Shown here: positions 1-12,179 of the stretch, one piece after another
Layout of the letters: each line of letters begins with the position of its first letter
Position numbering within the stretch: position 1 is the stretch's first letter
Origin: Dicyema japonicum
Lineage: Eukaryota > Dicyemida > Rhombozoa > Dicyemidae
Direction of reading: 5' to 3'
NCBI GenBank assembly: GCA_011109175.1
Contig: RDEW01000009.1
Location: 1,452,607 to 1,516,606 of the forward strand
DNA: 64,000 bases
Position numbers and translations under genes: made by a program
The notes under the pieces: generated by a model
Database searches by the model: none
Told to the model about the DNA's origin: nothing
What the model saw: only the letters and a program-made list of their open reading frames with translations

Positions 1-1119
1 CCCTTTCAATACACTCACATAGGCAGTCCGCGACAGATATACGGGCAGCTTTGGGGATCCTAATCAGGAGTCTTCGTGTGTGTGTCAGGTTGGAGATCAA
101 TTCAAGTATTTCCTGATGGTCTAGTGGAACATGTTCAGAAGGGTAGCGTAGGGAAGAGTTTGTCGTATTATCTGGTAGGAGACAAGATCGACAGTGCCAA
201 TCGGAAATGGCAGCCAGGGCTCTTTTAGTCATTCCGGCACAGGACATGTGGAAGCCATACGAACATGCTGTGCAATGGATCATCCGCTTTCTTTTGTTCA
301 TTATGTTGCACTTTGTGCAGATCTCATATTCTTTTACAGTTTTCTGCATGTTCTTTTCTGATTTTCCTTTCTTATTCTCTTCTTATCCTCTTTTTTTAGC
401 AACACAACGAGAACAGACGACACAACGTGTTTTTGTCAGACGACAAATTCGTTTCTTGACTGATGAATTTTTAGTTTCTAAGACTTTGATTACATCTTGG
501 ATACAAGATGAAATTCTTCCAATTTCTCCCTTTTTGATTTTCGAAATACATATCCACACAGCATTTTTCTGGTTTCTTAGTCATAACTTTGGTTTGATTT
601 CTGCTCTCCAATTGTTTGGATTTGTACCATTCTTTTCTTCAATTCAATCAGTTTCAACTCAATATGAATTTACAGGGGGATTAGATTTATATATTCATAG
701 ATCGCTGAATTAACTCCTCCTAAAAGATCCTTTTTAAAGAGCTGGTAAAGAATTTTCTTAGTTGGTTTCCGTAAATCACGAGGAATCAATTTAATTTTCC
801 CAATTTGTAGAGAAAATTCGTTATAGCATCTTGTAATGTTGGAAATTTCGGTTGAAGGGTTTTGGAAAATTTTATCTATAAAAAATCTGCTCTTCTTTCT
901 TATTTTTAAATTTGAAACTAATTTATTGCATGAAAATTTATTATTAGAAGCTTTGGTTATAATTGGCCATCCACCACGGAGAATTCTATCAAACCTTCTA
1001 TAAGCAGATTGGACTACTTCATTGATCCACTCAACTTTATCTCCCTGCTTTACTTGGTTAGAAATTGCCAGGAGATATAGTAGTTTGGAAGAGAGATCAG
1101 GTTGTGCATCGGAGGAGAT
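1..1119 (-). mobile_element. Non-LTR retrotransposon family A, N-terminal half with PHD finger (decayed, runs off window)
   Basis: Read on the minus strand this holds two long open stretches: 1119-673 (149 codons, ends in TAA) and 580 to the window edge, broken once by TAA at 383-385. The second carries a complete C4HC3 zinc finger between about 319 and 182: CTKC, CTAC, an H..C pair, then DWHCRSC, which is the order of a PHD finger. After it comes IRIPKAARISVADCLCECI, a pattern I know from a group of eukaryotic reverse transcriptases whose later motifs occur at 3520-4400, 15480-15895 and 62780-64000. The RT itself would lie beyond base 1. The 149-codon upstream frame is lysine-rich and unrecognised; it could be the start of the same protein (a frame change lies between 580 and 673) or a separate gene. 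The hydrophobic open frame on the plus strand at 207-713 is its antisense shadow. Confidence 0.6.
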
Positions 1120-2639
1120 TCATTAATAATTTCCTGGGTTTCATGCATCCAGGACCACTTTCTCTACGTTCTTATTGGTTTTTCCATCATTAATTTTCGT
1201 AGATAGGTCCTTGGAACTTGCTTCAAAACATTAGCTGAAACAAACATGACCACACCACAAGATTTTGAATCTTTTTCCAGTGAAATTAAATATATTTATT
1301 TAATTATATTAAAAAATTAAATTAAAAAATGAGCTTACTGCCCCCCCCAAAAAACAGTAACAGGGAAAAACTGGTAACATTCTATTTTTTTAAATACTTA
1401 ACAACTAAATATTATTTGGTTAAAATTAAAGTAATAATAAATATTTATAAATATATTTACAGCGGCTAATACAAAGAAAAGATGTCAAATAAAGGGTAAA
1501 TTAATTGATGCTAATTTCACTTTTAGTAATATGTCATTCTATCATTAATAACGAGGAACTAAGTTACTCACGATGTGACCGTATTTGATAAAAATATATT
1601 TTAGATTCCACCTCTGAAGTGGTAGGCACTGAATCTAGTCCTGTGAGGAACGGAAAATTGGTGGTAAAGAAAAATACCGAACTGAATACCTACATCCACA
1701 TAAAAAATCGTAATACAAAATTATAATTATTAATAGATGATGTGGAAAATATGTCGATGTCAATTACAGCTACAGTTTTTGGAATTTCTCAAACAATCTA
1801 TGAAACTGATGATCCACAAGAATTTCTGGCGACTACACTTCCAGCTAGAGCTAATGATATCTCAGTGATTCACTTCCACTACTATAACACGTGTGATTAT
1901 GGAAAAGTTTTAATTATTAAATTTTAGATTTTCCCCATTAAACCAAAGCTAAAATTGATTCTTAGAGATCACCTTAGCCAAACTCTTCTGTGCGTTCATT
2001 TCGATGCAATATTGGAATAACATTTACTTATTATTTACTAACATGGGGTAATAGGAGGTGTTTCTGTCATTGCAACACTATGTAAACCAAAACTAACTTA
2101 TCGGCTTCCTTGCTTAAAATTGAACTGCTATATCAGATTCTCTTAATGATCCAGATTGGCCTATGACCGATTAAAGCCACTGATATATTATAGTCAATAT
2201 TTGCTTATATTAGGGGTTCTATGAGACTTCCAACTAATTATTATTATTCATAGAACCAAAGAATGTTGTTAACTGAAAATGCCATTTGTGGAATACGATT
2301 TAGAGTCCTCTTCACCATACGTATCCTTCGGGCTCTGTCCACTGCATGCGACTTTTGGTACATTTGAATTTCTTTCCAAACGTTAACTACTGACTATAGA
2401 TTTTGTGGTGTTATTTATATTAATTGTCTATTTTCAAAATTTGACCCAATAAATCACTAAATAGGTTATTTTCTAGTCCAATTCTGACGATTATAATAGA
2501 TTAGGTTGAAAATCTGAATACTTTCGGCAATTCAGGCGATATGCAGAAAACATTATGTTAAGAATATCAAAAGAATCGTGCGTTTCTTTCACATTATACA
2601 TGTTTCTAGTTTATTATTATAAAAATATAGCCATTTGGT
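1120..2639. other. No gene assigned; AT-rich sequence
   Basis: AT-rich sequence with a short poly-C run near 1340. A 61-codon frame at 1742-1927 (plus) has ordinary amino-acid composition but matches nothing I recognise and lacks convincing splice partners. Confidence 0.5.
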
Positions 2640-2945
2640 GCTTCGTGGCTAATTGGTTGAAGTTTCTTTTTTGTTCGTCTGTTCCTCCTCTCTCTTCCTA
2701 TTAAAGTGACGTCATGTGATCCACCTGTCTAGGTAGCGCCCAGTGCCAGGCCGGCACGAAAAAGGATCATTTGCTCTCTCCTACTCTACTGGAGGGGTTT
2801 CCACAACTGCAAGTATGGACGTCTTTTACCCTTTATGTTCATTCCTGATGGACTCTGTCTGTAGAATCTGGATGCATTTAATTAGTTGTTTACTTTAACT
2901 TCTTATTTCGATGTATCCATGGTAAATAAATAAATTAATTAATTA
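2640..2945 (+). repeat. SINE-like repeat with Pol III A-box-like head and TAAA-rich tail
   Basis: Begins near TGGCTAATTGG, which fits the Pol III A-box pattern, and ends in a TAAATAAATAAATTAATTAA tail like those of the LINEs in the window. The stretch 2755-2820 (AAAAAGGATC..CTCTCCTACTC..TGGAGGGGTTTC) is similar to 26020-26110 and 53835-53950, so it belongs to a dispersed repeat. No clear B box was seen, so SINE status is inferred. Confidence 0.4.
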
Positions 2946-3519
2946 TATGCGGATTGGGAATCCTTTCAGTAAACGACTCTCGTAAAATCATTTTATGTAG
3001 AATGCAGTCTCATCAAAATTATGACTCACATTGACTTTAATGTTGCTCTATTTTTGTCAAAATTAAAAAAATCTATTCTGGCTTAATGTTCCATGCATCT
3101 TGATGCTTTCTGATTTGACGAGAAGCCTCATCATCAGTGATACCTCTGGTAAAGGAATGTGAATCTTAGAAACCATCCGCATTGTCAGATTCTTTCATTT
3201 CGCTCCTCGTATTGCCAGAAGTCGAAAGAATCGTAGACCTGAGACGCATTAAGTTACCCTGGTTATAATAACTTGAAAACCAGGAAATATTAATTGAGAA
3301 AGGGCAAATGTCGGTCGCTCCCATAGATCTGTCATTTTCGGCTGGTGGACATATTTCAATGAGCCAGTTCCTTTTCTCCTATTATGTTTTCCTGGCGATG
3401 AGCAAGCCGATTCTGATTAGCAGATCAGTTCCTATGATTCCTGAAGTTTCCACGGGACTGGTTCAAAAATAAACTGTCCACCGTGACATACGTATTTTTT
3501 CATCTTTAAGGTCTCATCC
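2946..3519. other. No gene assigned; possible 3' remains of family A LINE
   Basis: No long frame. It lies directly downstream (minus strand) of the family A reverse transcriptase fragment and may hold its degraded 3' end. Confidence 0.35.
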
Positions 3520-4400
3520 TTCTCCGAAGCAGAGCCTGGTTTAGTTTCTGTCATAACAAGGTTGGAGGCAGAGAGGCTGTCCGCACAGGTGGTATCCAGG
3601 CAAGGTATCTACCGCTTTCCTATGGAAAGATAGTAGTTCCGTCCGGTCTTTGCTTGGCTAAGGGGAGTCCGAGCGGCTCCAACTGGACAAGGAATCAGCC
3701 GCTTCTAGTCCCCACACAATAACTCCGTTGATTGAACTGTGTCTTGGACTTCTTCCAGCACTTCTCAGGGAGGAGAGATCGCTAAAACCAAAAAAGTCGA
3801 CATTCCTCCCATTTCTACAGCGATAGATCCATTCCGAGGCGGATGGAAACCCCAATCCTTGTCGCGTCGTCATCCAATAGTGTCAAAAGTGAAATGCATG
3901 GTAATGCTCTCTCTGAGCCAGGCATCACTTTCGTTCGTCGATGCAGAAGCCAGACAGGCCAGACGATGCTGATCAACTCAGGTTTTATCTCGTCTATGAT
4001 CTTTTGGCATAAAAGCTTGACCCATTCTAGTTGTTTATTAGCGTTCTTAGGGAATCCCACACTCAGTCGCGTCCAGACTTCCCGAGTCATGCATGTCACT
4101 GGTTCAGTGTCCGATCCGTTAACGTAGCGTAGGATCTGGCGTGTGAGATCAAGATAGAGAGGCCGGAGGGCGAGTTCTAGTGGTAGCGTATTTCGATTCC
4201 TCAGCCTGAATACGTTGCCTATAGCGATGGGTCTTAACCTACAACAAGGCTTTCTGAAGGCGATCAGTTGGGATGCAAAAAGGAGTCCTTTGGGATAATG
4301 GAAAAAATCAGCCAGAAGAATGCGGTCTGTCCCAATGTAAGTCAAGGAGCATGTCGGTTGATCATTTAGCCACTCGGTGCGGATCCATGGTCTGCTAAGA
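3520..4400 (-). mobile_element. Family A reverse transcriptase fragment (middle and C-terminal parts)
   Basis: Minus-strand frame 4345-3815 contains LRPIAIGNVFRL, the RT motif typical of this family (usually RPIAxGNxxRR). After frame changes come SAGRSPRHSSINGVI (about 3770) and LDTTCADSLSASNLVMT (about 3590-3545), matching the family's C-terminal signatures SAGRLPRH and WDxTCxDSLSxSNL. These motifs in this order recur at 62780-64000 and partly at 15480-15895. Several stops and frame changes show the copy is dead. The clade name is uncertain; I do not assign it to a named LINE clade. Confidence 0.75.
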
Positions 4401-4899
4401 CTATGTGTGGAGGCATAACAAGGTAGTAAGGAGTCTTCATCTTCAACTATGCAATAAGTATGTTCTTCGCCACATCAGAAAGTTGCGGACTCATAAGGTG
4501 CAATCTGTAGTAGAGGACACCAGGGTCCAAATCATGGTAGACAGTGTTATCCGAACCTCGGTGCTAGTCAAGCACAAAAGCATTTTAATAAGTTTTAAAC
4601 AATTTTAAAGGACATATGATTTTTTGACCTTATTGACAAAAATCTCCCTAGTCATGTGTAAACAAAATAGTGTGCCCGTTGCAAATAACCATAAGACAGG
4701 ATGGAGGATAGCATTTGAGACAGGTCACCTGGTGTCATAATGATTTCCCTTTTGTATAGGGATTTGCATAGAGGGAGACAGGGATGGTCTGGAAAAACGT
4801 CACAGACAAGAGCGACCCTCCCAGTAAGTAAGTAACTTATCATAAAGAAAAAGCACTGTAAATTAAGTGATGAGGGAAGTAATATGAAACGGTAGGACA
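4401..4899. other. No gene assigned
   Basis: Short frames on both strands (4405-4608 plus, 4652-4900 minus) resemble nothing I recognise. Flanked by two LINE remnants, so probably degraded element sequence. Confidence 0.4.
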
Positions 4900-7130
4900 T
4901 GCCAACCGACTTCTACCCCGACAGTCTTCCCAAAAAATCCGTAAACAAAAGGTCATTTCTGAAGATATGTGCCAGATACTTTAGTGCGATTTTTAAAACC
5001 TCGAATAAGATTTTCGATATTTCCGCCAACCTTGCACATTTTCCTTCCAGCCATAGGGGAATTGGCATACGAGGACTTTTCCTGTTAGCAAGCTTTAAAG
5101 CAAAATTTCGCGTTTTCTCAAATTTCCGGCTCGAGCTTTAATTTTCTATCGCAGTAAAGAGCGTTCGTAGCTTTTTTTCGTATTTTAGCATGTTCCATAA
5201 AATTACCTCCCTCGTCAATTAGGAGGCCAAGGTATTTCATAGTCTTTTTCCGAGGTATGTCTTGTAACAAACTCTTTAGGTTAGCCATCCTTTTGCTTCC
5301 AGCTATCCTCAGCATGCTTTTCATGTGCCATCGAAAAGAAGTTTTCATTACACCACGCTTCGATCTGGTCCATGTACGTCTTCAATCGTTTCTCAGATAT
5401 CAAAGGGCTTAAAGAAACATCATAAATTATGACGTCATTAGCGTATATAAAGATTTCTGTAAGTGGGTTTTTCTGGGGAAGGCAATTCACTCATTACAAT
5501 GTTAAATAATAGAGGACTGAGCACTGAACCTGAGGTACACCTCTTCTCAACCAAATTTTGCGAGATTCATACTTTAAAAAATAACAATTGACCGTCTATC
5601 CGAGAGCAAACTTTGTATCCAAAAATAAAGTTCCATTTCAACACCACATTTCGTAAGACAAATAAGAAGACCAAGATGCCACACACTGTCAAAAGCTTTG
5701 GATATATCGAGGCAGACTGCAGTCAAACATCCTTTAGTTTCCAATGCCTTCATAATTGACGCGTTGACACTGAACAAAAAATCTCCACAAGACCGATTTT
5801 TTCGAAAACCCCACTGATGCTCTTTTTGTATATCATTACGTTCTATATTTTCAGAAAGTCTGTTGAATACAATCCTTTCCATAACTCTTGAGATCGTTGG
5901 TATAAGGCTTATGGGCTTATAACTAGTTGTTAAGTACCCAGGTTTCCAGATTTACGTATCAGCCTACGGTCATGCGGATCAGGACATCGACGTAGTTTGT
6001 TTTCAAGCATTGTTTTTTTTCAAAGGGACTATAACATTTTTTGGTGTCAATGGAGAATTCTTGTTAACCGAATAGACTTTATTCGCATATATTTCTATGT
6101 ACGATTAAAAAACAATTAGAGAGTCACTCGAACTCTCAAGATCCAACTTGGAAGACTCCGGATTACAAAAATTCCCAAAACGTTCCAAATATATAGCAAT
6201 GCTTTTCCGGTAATGGTCCCAGTTTATACTTGTCAGATCATAGCGTACTAGAGCAGGCTTGACTTCTAAAGGAGTTAGGTTGAGTTTATAAAGGATTGGT
6301 AGATGATCACTACCAATATCACCAAGCGTAATCGGTCGTTCCAAAAATTGATGAACAGATTCCGATATTAACGCCATTCCCAAATAATCCCAGCAACTTG
6401 GAGAATAGTGATTCTGGGTCGAGGACATTACAACAGAAAACTTGGAAGACACATACATATCTTTCAAAACAAGACCATCTCTGTTCGTCCCCAAACAACC
6501 AAACGAAATATCTTTAGAGTTTAAGTTCGATAAGATAAGGATGCGAAGATAATTTTTTAGAATACATTCCTCCAATTTTCATCCACATATTTTTACTCGT
6601 ACTTCCAGGGAAACAAACTCACACAATTCTTGGGATATGATCTTAGGTTACGAACCCTTAGATTTAGTCAGTAGAACAAAGATGTACCCGTTCCTGCAAC
6701 CGAACCAGATTTCCATTTAATATCAAGAGAACAATATCCCTCAAGTTGAAAATTATCCTCACTCTTTAACTTTGTTTCATTAACAATTAATATATCAACG
6801 GGATTGGTGGATAGCATATGCACAATCTCAGAACGCCTTCTCTTTAGGATCGGCGTTCAGCGCAATGATAGTAAGAACAAACTTCATACTTGTAGAACCT
6901 CTGCCTCTCCAAAAAAGAGTGCCAACAGGTTCCTGACGTCAAATCCTTTTTCGGAACAAATATAAACTAGTTTTCCAACAGCATTTATCAATTCCATGTC
7001 TGTAACTGGGCTTTTTACCAGATTAGGAGTACCGACAGTAATCTTTTTGTCCATGTAATTGGTAACAATGTTCGTATTGTCAGAGGTTTGGTTAGTATCC
7101 ACGGTCGGCATTTTCCGTTTATTTGGGTTG
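4900..7130 (-). mobile_element. Jockey/I-type non-LTR retrotransposon (endonuclease plus RT, decayed)
   Basis: Read from about 7111 down. A 75-codon frame (7111-6884) may be an ORF1-side or 5' piece. 6575-6105 gives the end of an AP-type endonuclease with GDIGSDHLPI, the usual SDHxPI signature. 5882-5574 gives RT palm motifs: QWGFRKNRSC and AVCLDISKAFDSVW. 5490-5281 contains IFIYANDVII, a YADD box changed to YAND, and 5348-5118 holds the thumb side (KTMKYLGLLIDEGG). Stops and shifts separate all blocks. Element order and orientation are clear; exact ends are not. Confidence 0.8.
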
Positions 7131-7480
7131 AAAAATCACATTTTATGGGGTGTGTAGATTTTCTCCATACACTTTCAACAGCCTCAGCTTTAACCCACTT
7201 AACGGGTCGAACGCGACGCTCCCAGAGATCTGACAGGTGTATCTAATTCTGTTGAGAAGTTGGAGGTGGCCAGGACAAGAGATGAGGTAGCCCGTCTTCT
7301 GATCGTCAAAAAATGACCTGTAAAGTTACCAGAGGAGGTTTTCATGTAGGTCACCTGGTCGTGAAGAACATTACCTGCATTTTAGCGAACAGACTCAACT
7401 TATCCCCATTACCAAACAACTACCAAATAGTTTGCTTGGTAATGGCTATGAGATGACAGCCAAGCTACCGTTCCCAGATT
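7131..7480. other. No gene assigned between two LINE remnants
   Basis: Contains no convincing frame. The right edge abuts the TAAA-rich tail of the neighbouring minus-strand LINE. Confidence 0.4.
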
Positions 7481-8119
7481 TCTTTAATTTTTATTTTATT
7501 TAACAACCCAAAACCACAGTAAAACTAAACTAATTATCACGTGATCCCGATGCATTCTAACAGTGACCTCATCTTTGCCAGGTGTTCTTCAGTTGTACCC
7601 GCGCATGAACGTACTGAACGGATAACTAATTTTTCAGGGCCACATTACTGTGATCCGGAGTCTACAAATTCTTTTCGTTTTGTAACAACTACTGTGTTAA
7701 TGGAATAAAGTCAATTGCTTTATTTGTAAAGATATTCAAAAATTTTGGGTGGCTTTTAACATTTGCTCGGGACTGTAGTCTCATAAAAGTTTCCAGAGGC
7801 GTCGGTCCGGTTCAGTGATCTTCACAAATTCAATGTTCCGTTACTTTGTAAACCCTTTTTTGCATTTACTCAAATTTCTTTTATTTGTCCAAGATATGGA
7901 CGGTCTCCACAAGGCGCATGCATATGAGAAGCATTGTTTGTACACGTTCATCAGGACCGGGTGAGTACCACTGTTCCTTATTCCCAATAAACCTTTCATA
8001 CGTTCAGTTTCTTCTAGTATTTCAATAGAATGTTTTCTATATGTGGTGTCAAACATCGATGCATATCAATTGTCACACGCAAGATCCTTTGACATCTGTT
8101 GAAAGGGACTTTTAATCGT
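7481..8119 (-). mobile_element. Family B (Jockey/CR1-type) LINE, C-terminal and 3' end (decayed)
   Basis: Minus-strand frame 8056-7841 includes GTHPVLMNVYKQCFSYACALW, closely matching GTHPVLMNIYEQYIEPCFSYACASW in the copy at 61185-62219. The protein remnant continues to a C-terminus ending in GIT and stop at ATCACGTGAT (7536-7545), followed by a short 3' UTR and an A-rich tail. The copy carries stops. A younger family B copy has inserted at its upstream side (8126-8922). Confidence 0.85.
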
Positions 8120-8125
8120 GGTGAT

Positions 8126-8922
8126 TTATTTATTTTATTTATTTAACCCAAGAACACCAATAGTTAATTTAATTGTATTAAACTAATTAGGTGATCCTGG
8201 CCGCCTCAATGAATTGTTTATGTAGTAGTTTTAATGCTGGGAAAGGGGTTCTGATGCCACCAAAAATAGATTTGATCAAACCAAGCTTTCTTGAGCAGGT
8301 TCCGGAAATATATTCGACATGAGGGGAGAAGGTCATGTGCGTGTCAAAGGCGACTCCTAAGATTTTCAATTTCTTCGTAATAGGTATTTTAGTTTGATTG
8401 ATAAATAAATCAACGGTCATTCTTCCAAGACGTTTGTCTGAGGTAAATAGGGATGTGGAGGACTTCTCAGGAGATATATCAAGTCTGTTGGAGATTAACC
8501 AATTTTTGAATCACGTGTAGTTGTTTTTGAACTCTTTCTGAGGCTTTTAGGAGATCCTGGTCACGGGATCCAATTAGAATGTCATCAGCATAGAAGAGGA
8601 GAAGATCGTCTTTATCAACTGATCGTGGCAAATCGGACATAAAAAGGTTGAATAAGGCGGGGGACAAAGGAGAGCCTTGCGGAACACCATTGGGAAGTAG
8701 TCTCGAAAGTGATTTGGTCCTATCCATACAAACCCGGGCCCTTTTCCCGCTGAGGAAATTCGAAAGCCAGAGTTTTAGATTGGGGTTAATGGAGAGTCCA
8801 AATAATTTCCTGGTTAAGATTTTCCTGGAGACAGAGTCAAAGGCTTTACGCAGATTTACAGAGCAGACGATGGTTTTGAGGTGACGAGGAGTTGAGTTGA
8901 AGCCATCAAGGATAAATTGATT
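8126..8922 (-). mobile_element. Family B LINE, 5'-truncated and internally deleted copy
   Basis: Minus-strand reading gives SLSRLLPNGVPQGSPLSPAL, then FYADDILIGSRDQDLLKASE, nearly identical to the copy at 40288-42150, so the two are recent relatives. The copy starts within the palm domain (5' truncation). Near its end the frame jumps from LLHKQFIE straight to AARIT and stop: about 330 bp present in the 40-kb copy are missing, with the junction at a shared GAG. The 3' end carries a (TAAA)n-type tail. The hexamer GGTGAT lies at 8120-8125 and 8923-8928, a likely target duplication, so this copy inserted into the older family B element at 7481-8119. Confidence 0.85.
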
Positions 8923-9019
8923 GGTGATGTTGCAATTGTTATATTTTTATTATTATTATTTGATTTTAAATAATAAAATTAAAACGTGATTATTAATACT
9001 CTTGTGGGTTACTGTTGTG

Positions 9020-9533
9020 ATGGTTTTCTAATTTTTGTTATAAGCATAGTCTGAGAAAACTGCACCCAAGAAACGTACGTTCCAGCGATTTAAATACAGA
9101 GGATATAGTGTTGACCAATTGCTTGAAATGAGCAAGACAGAATTTGCTGATCTTTGTTCATCCAGAATTCGTCGTCACCTTAGAGATGTGCGGGAAATCG
9201 TCAGGAGAATAAGCTCTCTCTAAACTAGCCAAATCCAAAAGAGAAGCACCTGAGCACGAAAAGCCCAACGTATAGTGAGGAACCATAATTTAAGATCGTG
9301 AAGACACATTTACGTAATATTGTGGTGACTCCCGTCATGATTGGGTCTTGTGTTGGCGTCTACAATGGAAAAAATTACAACAAAGTCGAGATTAAGGTTT
9401 CAAAATGTCTTATCTTCAGCCTGAGATGGTTGGTCATTATTTGGGAGAGTTTTCTATGACTTATAAACCTGTTCAGCATGGGAGACCAGGACATGGTGCC
9501 ACTCATTCTTCGAGATTCATTCCTCTCAAATAA
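9020..9533 (+). CDS. RPS15: 40S ribosomal protein S15 (uS19)
   Basis: uS19 component of the small ribosomal subunit head. The reading is ATG (9020-9022), a 27-bp intron 9023-9049, then [18 protein letters not shown] and [20 protein letters not shown]; after introns 9270-9294 (25 bp) and 9397-9419 (23 bp) come [53 protein letters not shown] and the C-terminus [12 protein letters not shown] with TAA at 9531. These blocks follow animal S15 almost residue for residue. The first exon codes only for methionine. One problem: between about 9185 and 9222 the frame changes without a GT..AG intron of fitting phase. Downstream [15 protein letters not shown] is in register again, so this is a sequence indel, an unusual intron or a real lesion. 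It converges with the thiolase gene, 271 bp apart. Confidence 0.93.
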
Positions 9534-9804
9534 TTTTCACTTTTTGAGTCATTTCTGTTTTTATTTCACGAATTATGTGTCTTTCTTGCTTAGTATCCAC
9601 TTCCCACGGTCACAGAGTCCTTCCATTGTCACACAGATTTATCCAGAACTAACGGAATGGGGGAACATGTACACTCTTTGTTGAGCTTTCTGGTAGATAT
9701 TGATTGGATCCAAAATATAAGAACGTTGAAGTATCTCATATTAGTCTGCTCCACCACCCACAATACTAGTCTCCCAATTCATTAAAATCAGAAAAATTCA
9801 AAAA
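9534..9804. other. Intergenic spacer between convergent genes
   Basis: Short AT-rich spacer between the stop codons of RPS15 (plus) and the thiolase (minus). I see no gene in it. Confidence 0.6.
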
Positions 9805-11247
<1,443 letters not shown>

Positions 11248-12179
11248 ATTTTTTAAGTTAATCTACGTTAACCCCAGTTTGTGATTATTTTAAAAGTTAT
11301 TTTGATTATGGATGTCATCCATTTTTTAATTAACTTCAAATAATTTTATTAAATTATTCCAAACTATCTCCAACTCCTCGGGATACTTACATCCGGTGGT
11401 TTCCATGATATCCCCGACACTGATTTTGAAGCATAAAAAAGAATACCTATCAGTGCTGAAAAGTGATATCTTCAAAAAACGGAAATTGAATCACTCAGCT
11501 TTAGATCTTTTTAGTGTTCGTTTGGTTGATACATAGAAAAAGATTTATCCAATTATAATCCTAGCGTCATCTCTCATCTTTACCCCAATTTCTCTACCAG
11601 TGCACAAATTTGCGGTTTCAGAGGAGATAACAGCTTTGTTGAAACCGTGTCACGACTGAGAAATTATAATAGTAAAACATCACCTTCATGACAAAAACTT
11701 AACTAAAGGGGTTGAATAGACTCAATAAGTGGAAGCTGTCACCATTAGGAAATATGTGGTTATGGCAGGTCTTTACTCTCACGTAGTCGCAACCAAGAAA
11801 GTGTTCCTAAACAACTGAGTCATCTGGTACGTCGACAGCATTTAATTACTTTACTTTGGTAGAGCATTTAGCTATTAATTTATCAAACGATTGATCCGAT
11901 ATAACACAGCCCTATCACTTAACATCTTCTGATAGATAGAACCCTTCTTCACTTATCTTAATGGCTTAGTAAACATCGAAAACCCTATCTTTTTGATATC
12001 AGGAACCATTGAGTGCGCCAGTGTCTGTGTTAAGTCCAGGTCCACCTTGGGGGAACTGAGATAAGACCATAAAAGTAAATAAAAGACAAGCAACAGAAAC
12101 GAATCAAAAACCAAATAAGTAAAAAGAAGCTAAACTACTCCACCTCCACATCAATGGTGGAATAATGCTCATAGAAAGT
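11248..12179. other. Intergenic region, no gene recognised
   Basis: AT-rich, with only short frames on either strand. Lies between the thiolase and aspartyl aminopeptidase genes, both on the minus strand, and may hold the upstream region of the former and the 3' UTR of the latter. Confidence 0.5.

Noticed and set aside
207-713. 168-codon plus-strand open frame
   Set aside because: Its hydrophobic, Phe-rich product is the antisense of the minus-strand PHD/lysine-rich coding sequence, which has recognisable motifs.
7745-7780. AACATTTGCTCGGGACTGTAG as a second Tc1 terminal repeat
   Set aside because: Similarity to the Tc1 end is short; the stretch lies inside the coding tail of a family B LINE and has no partner end.
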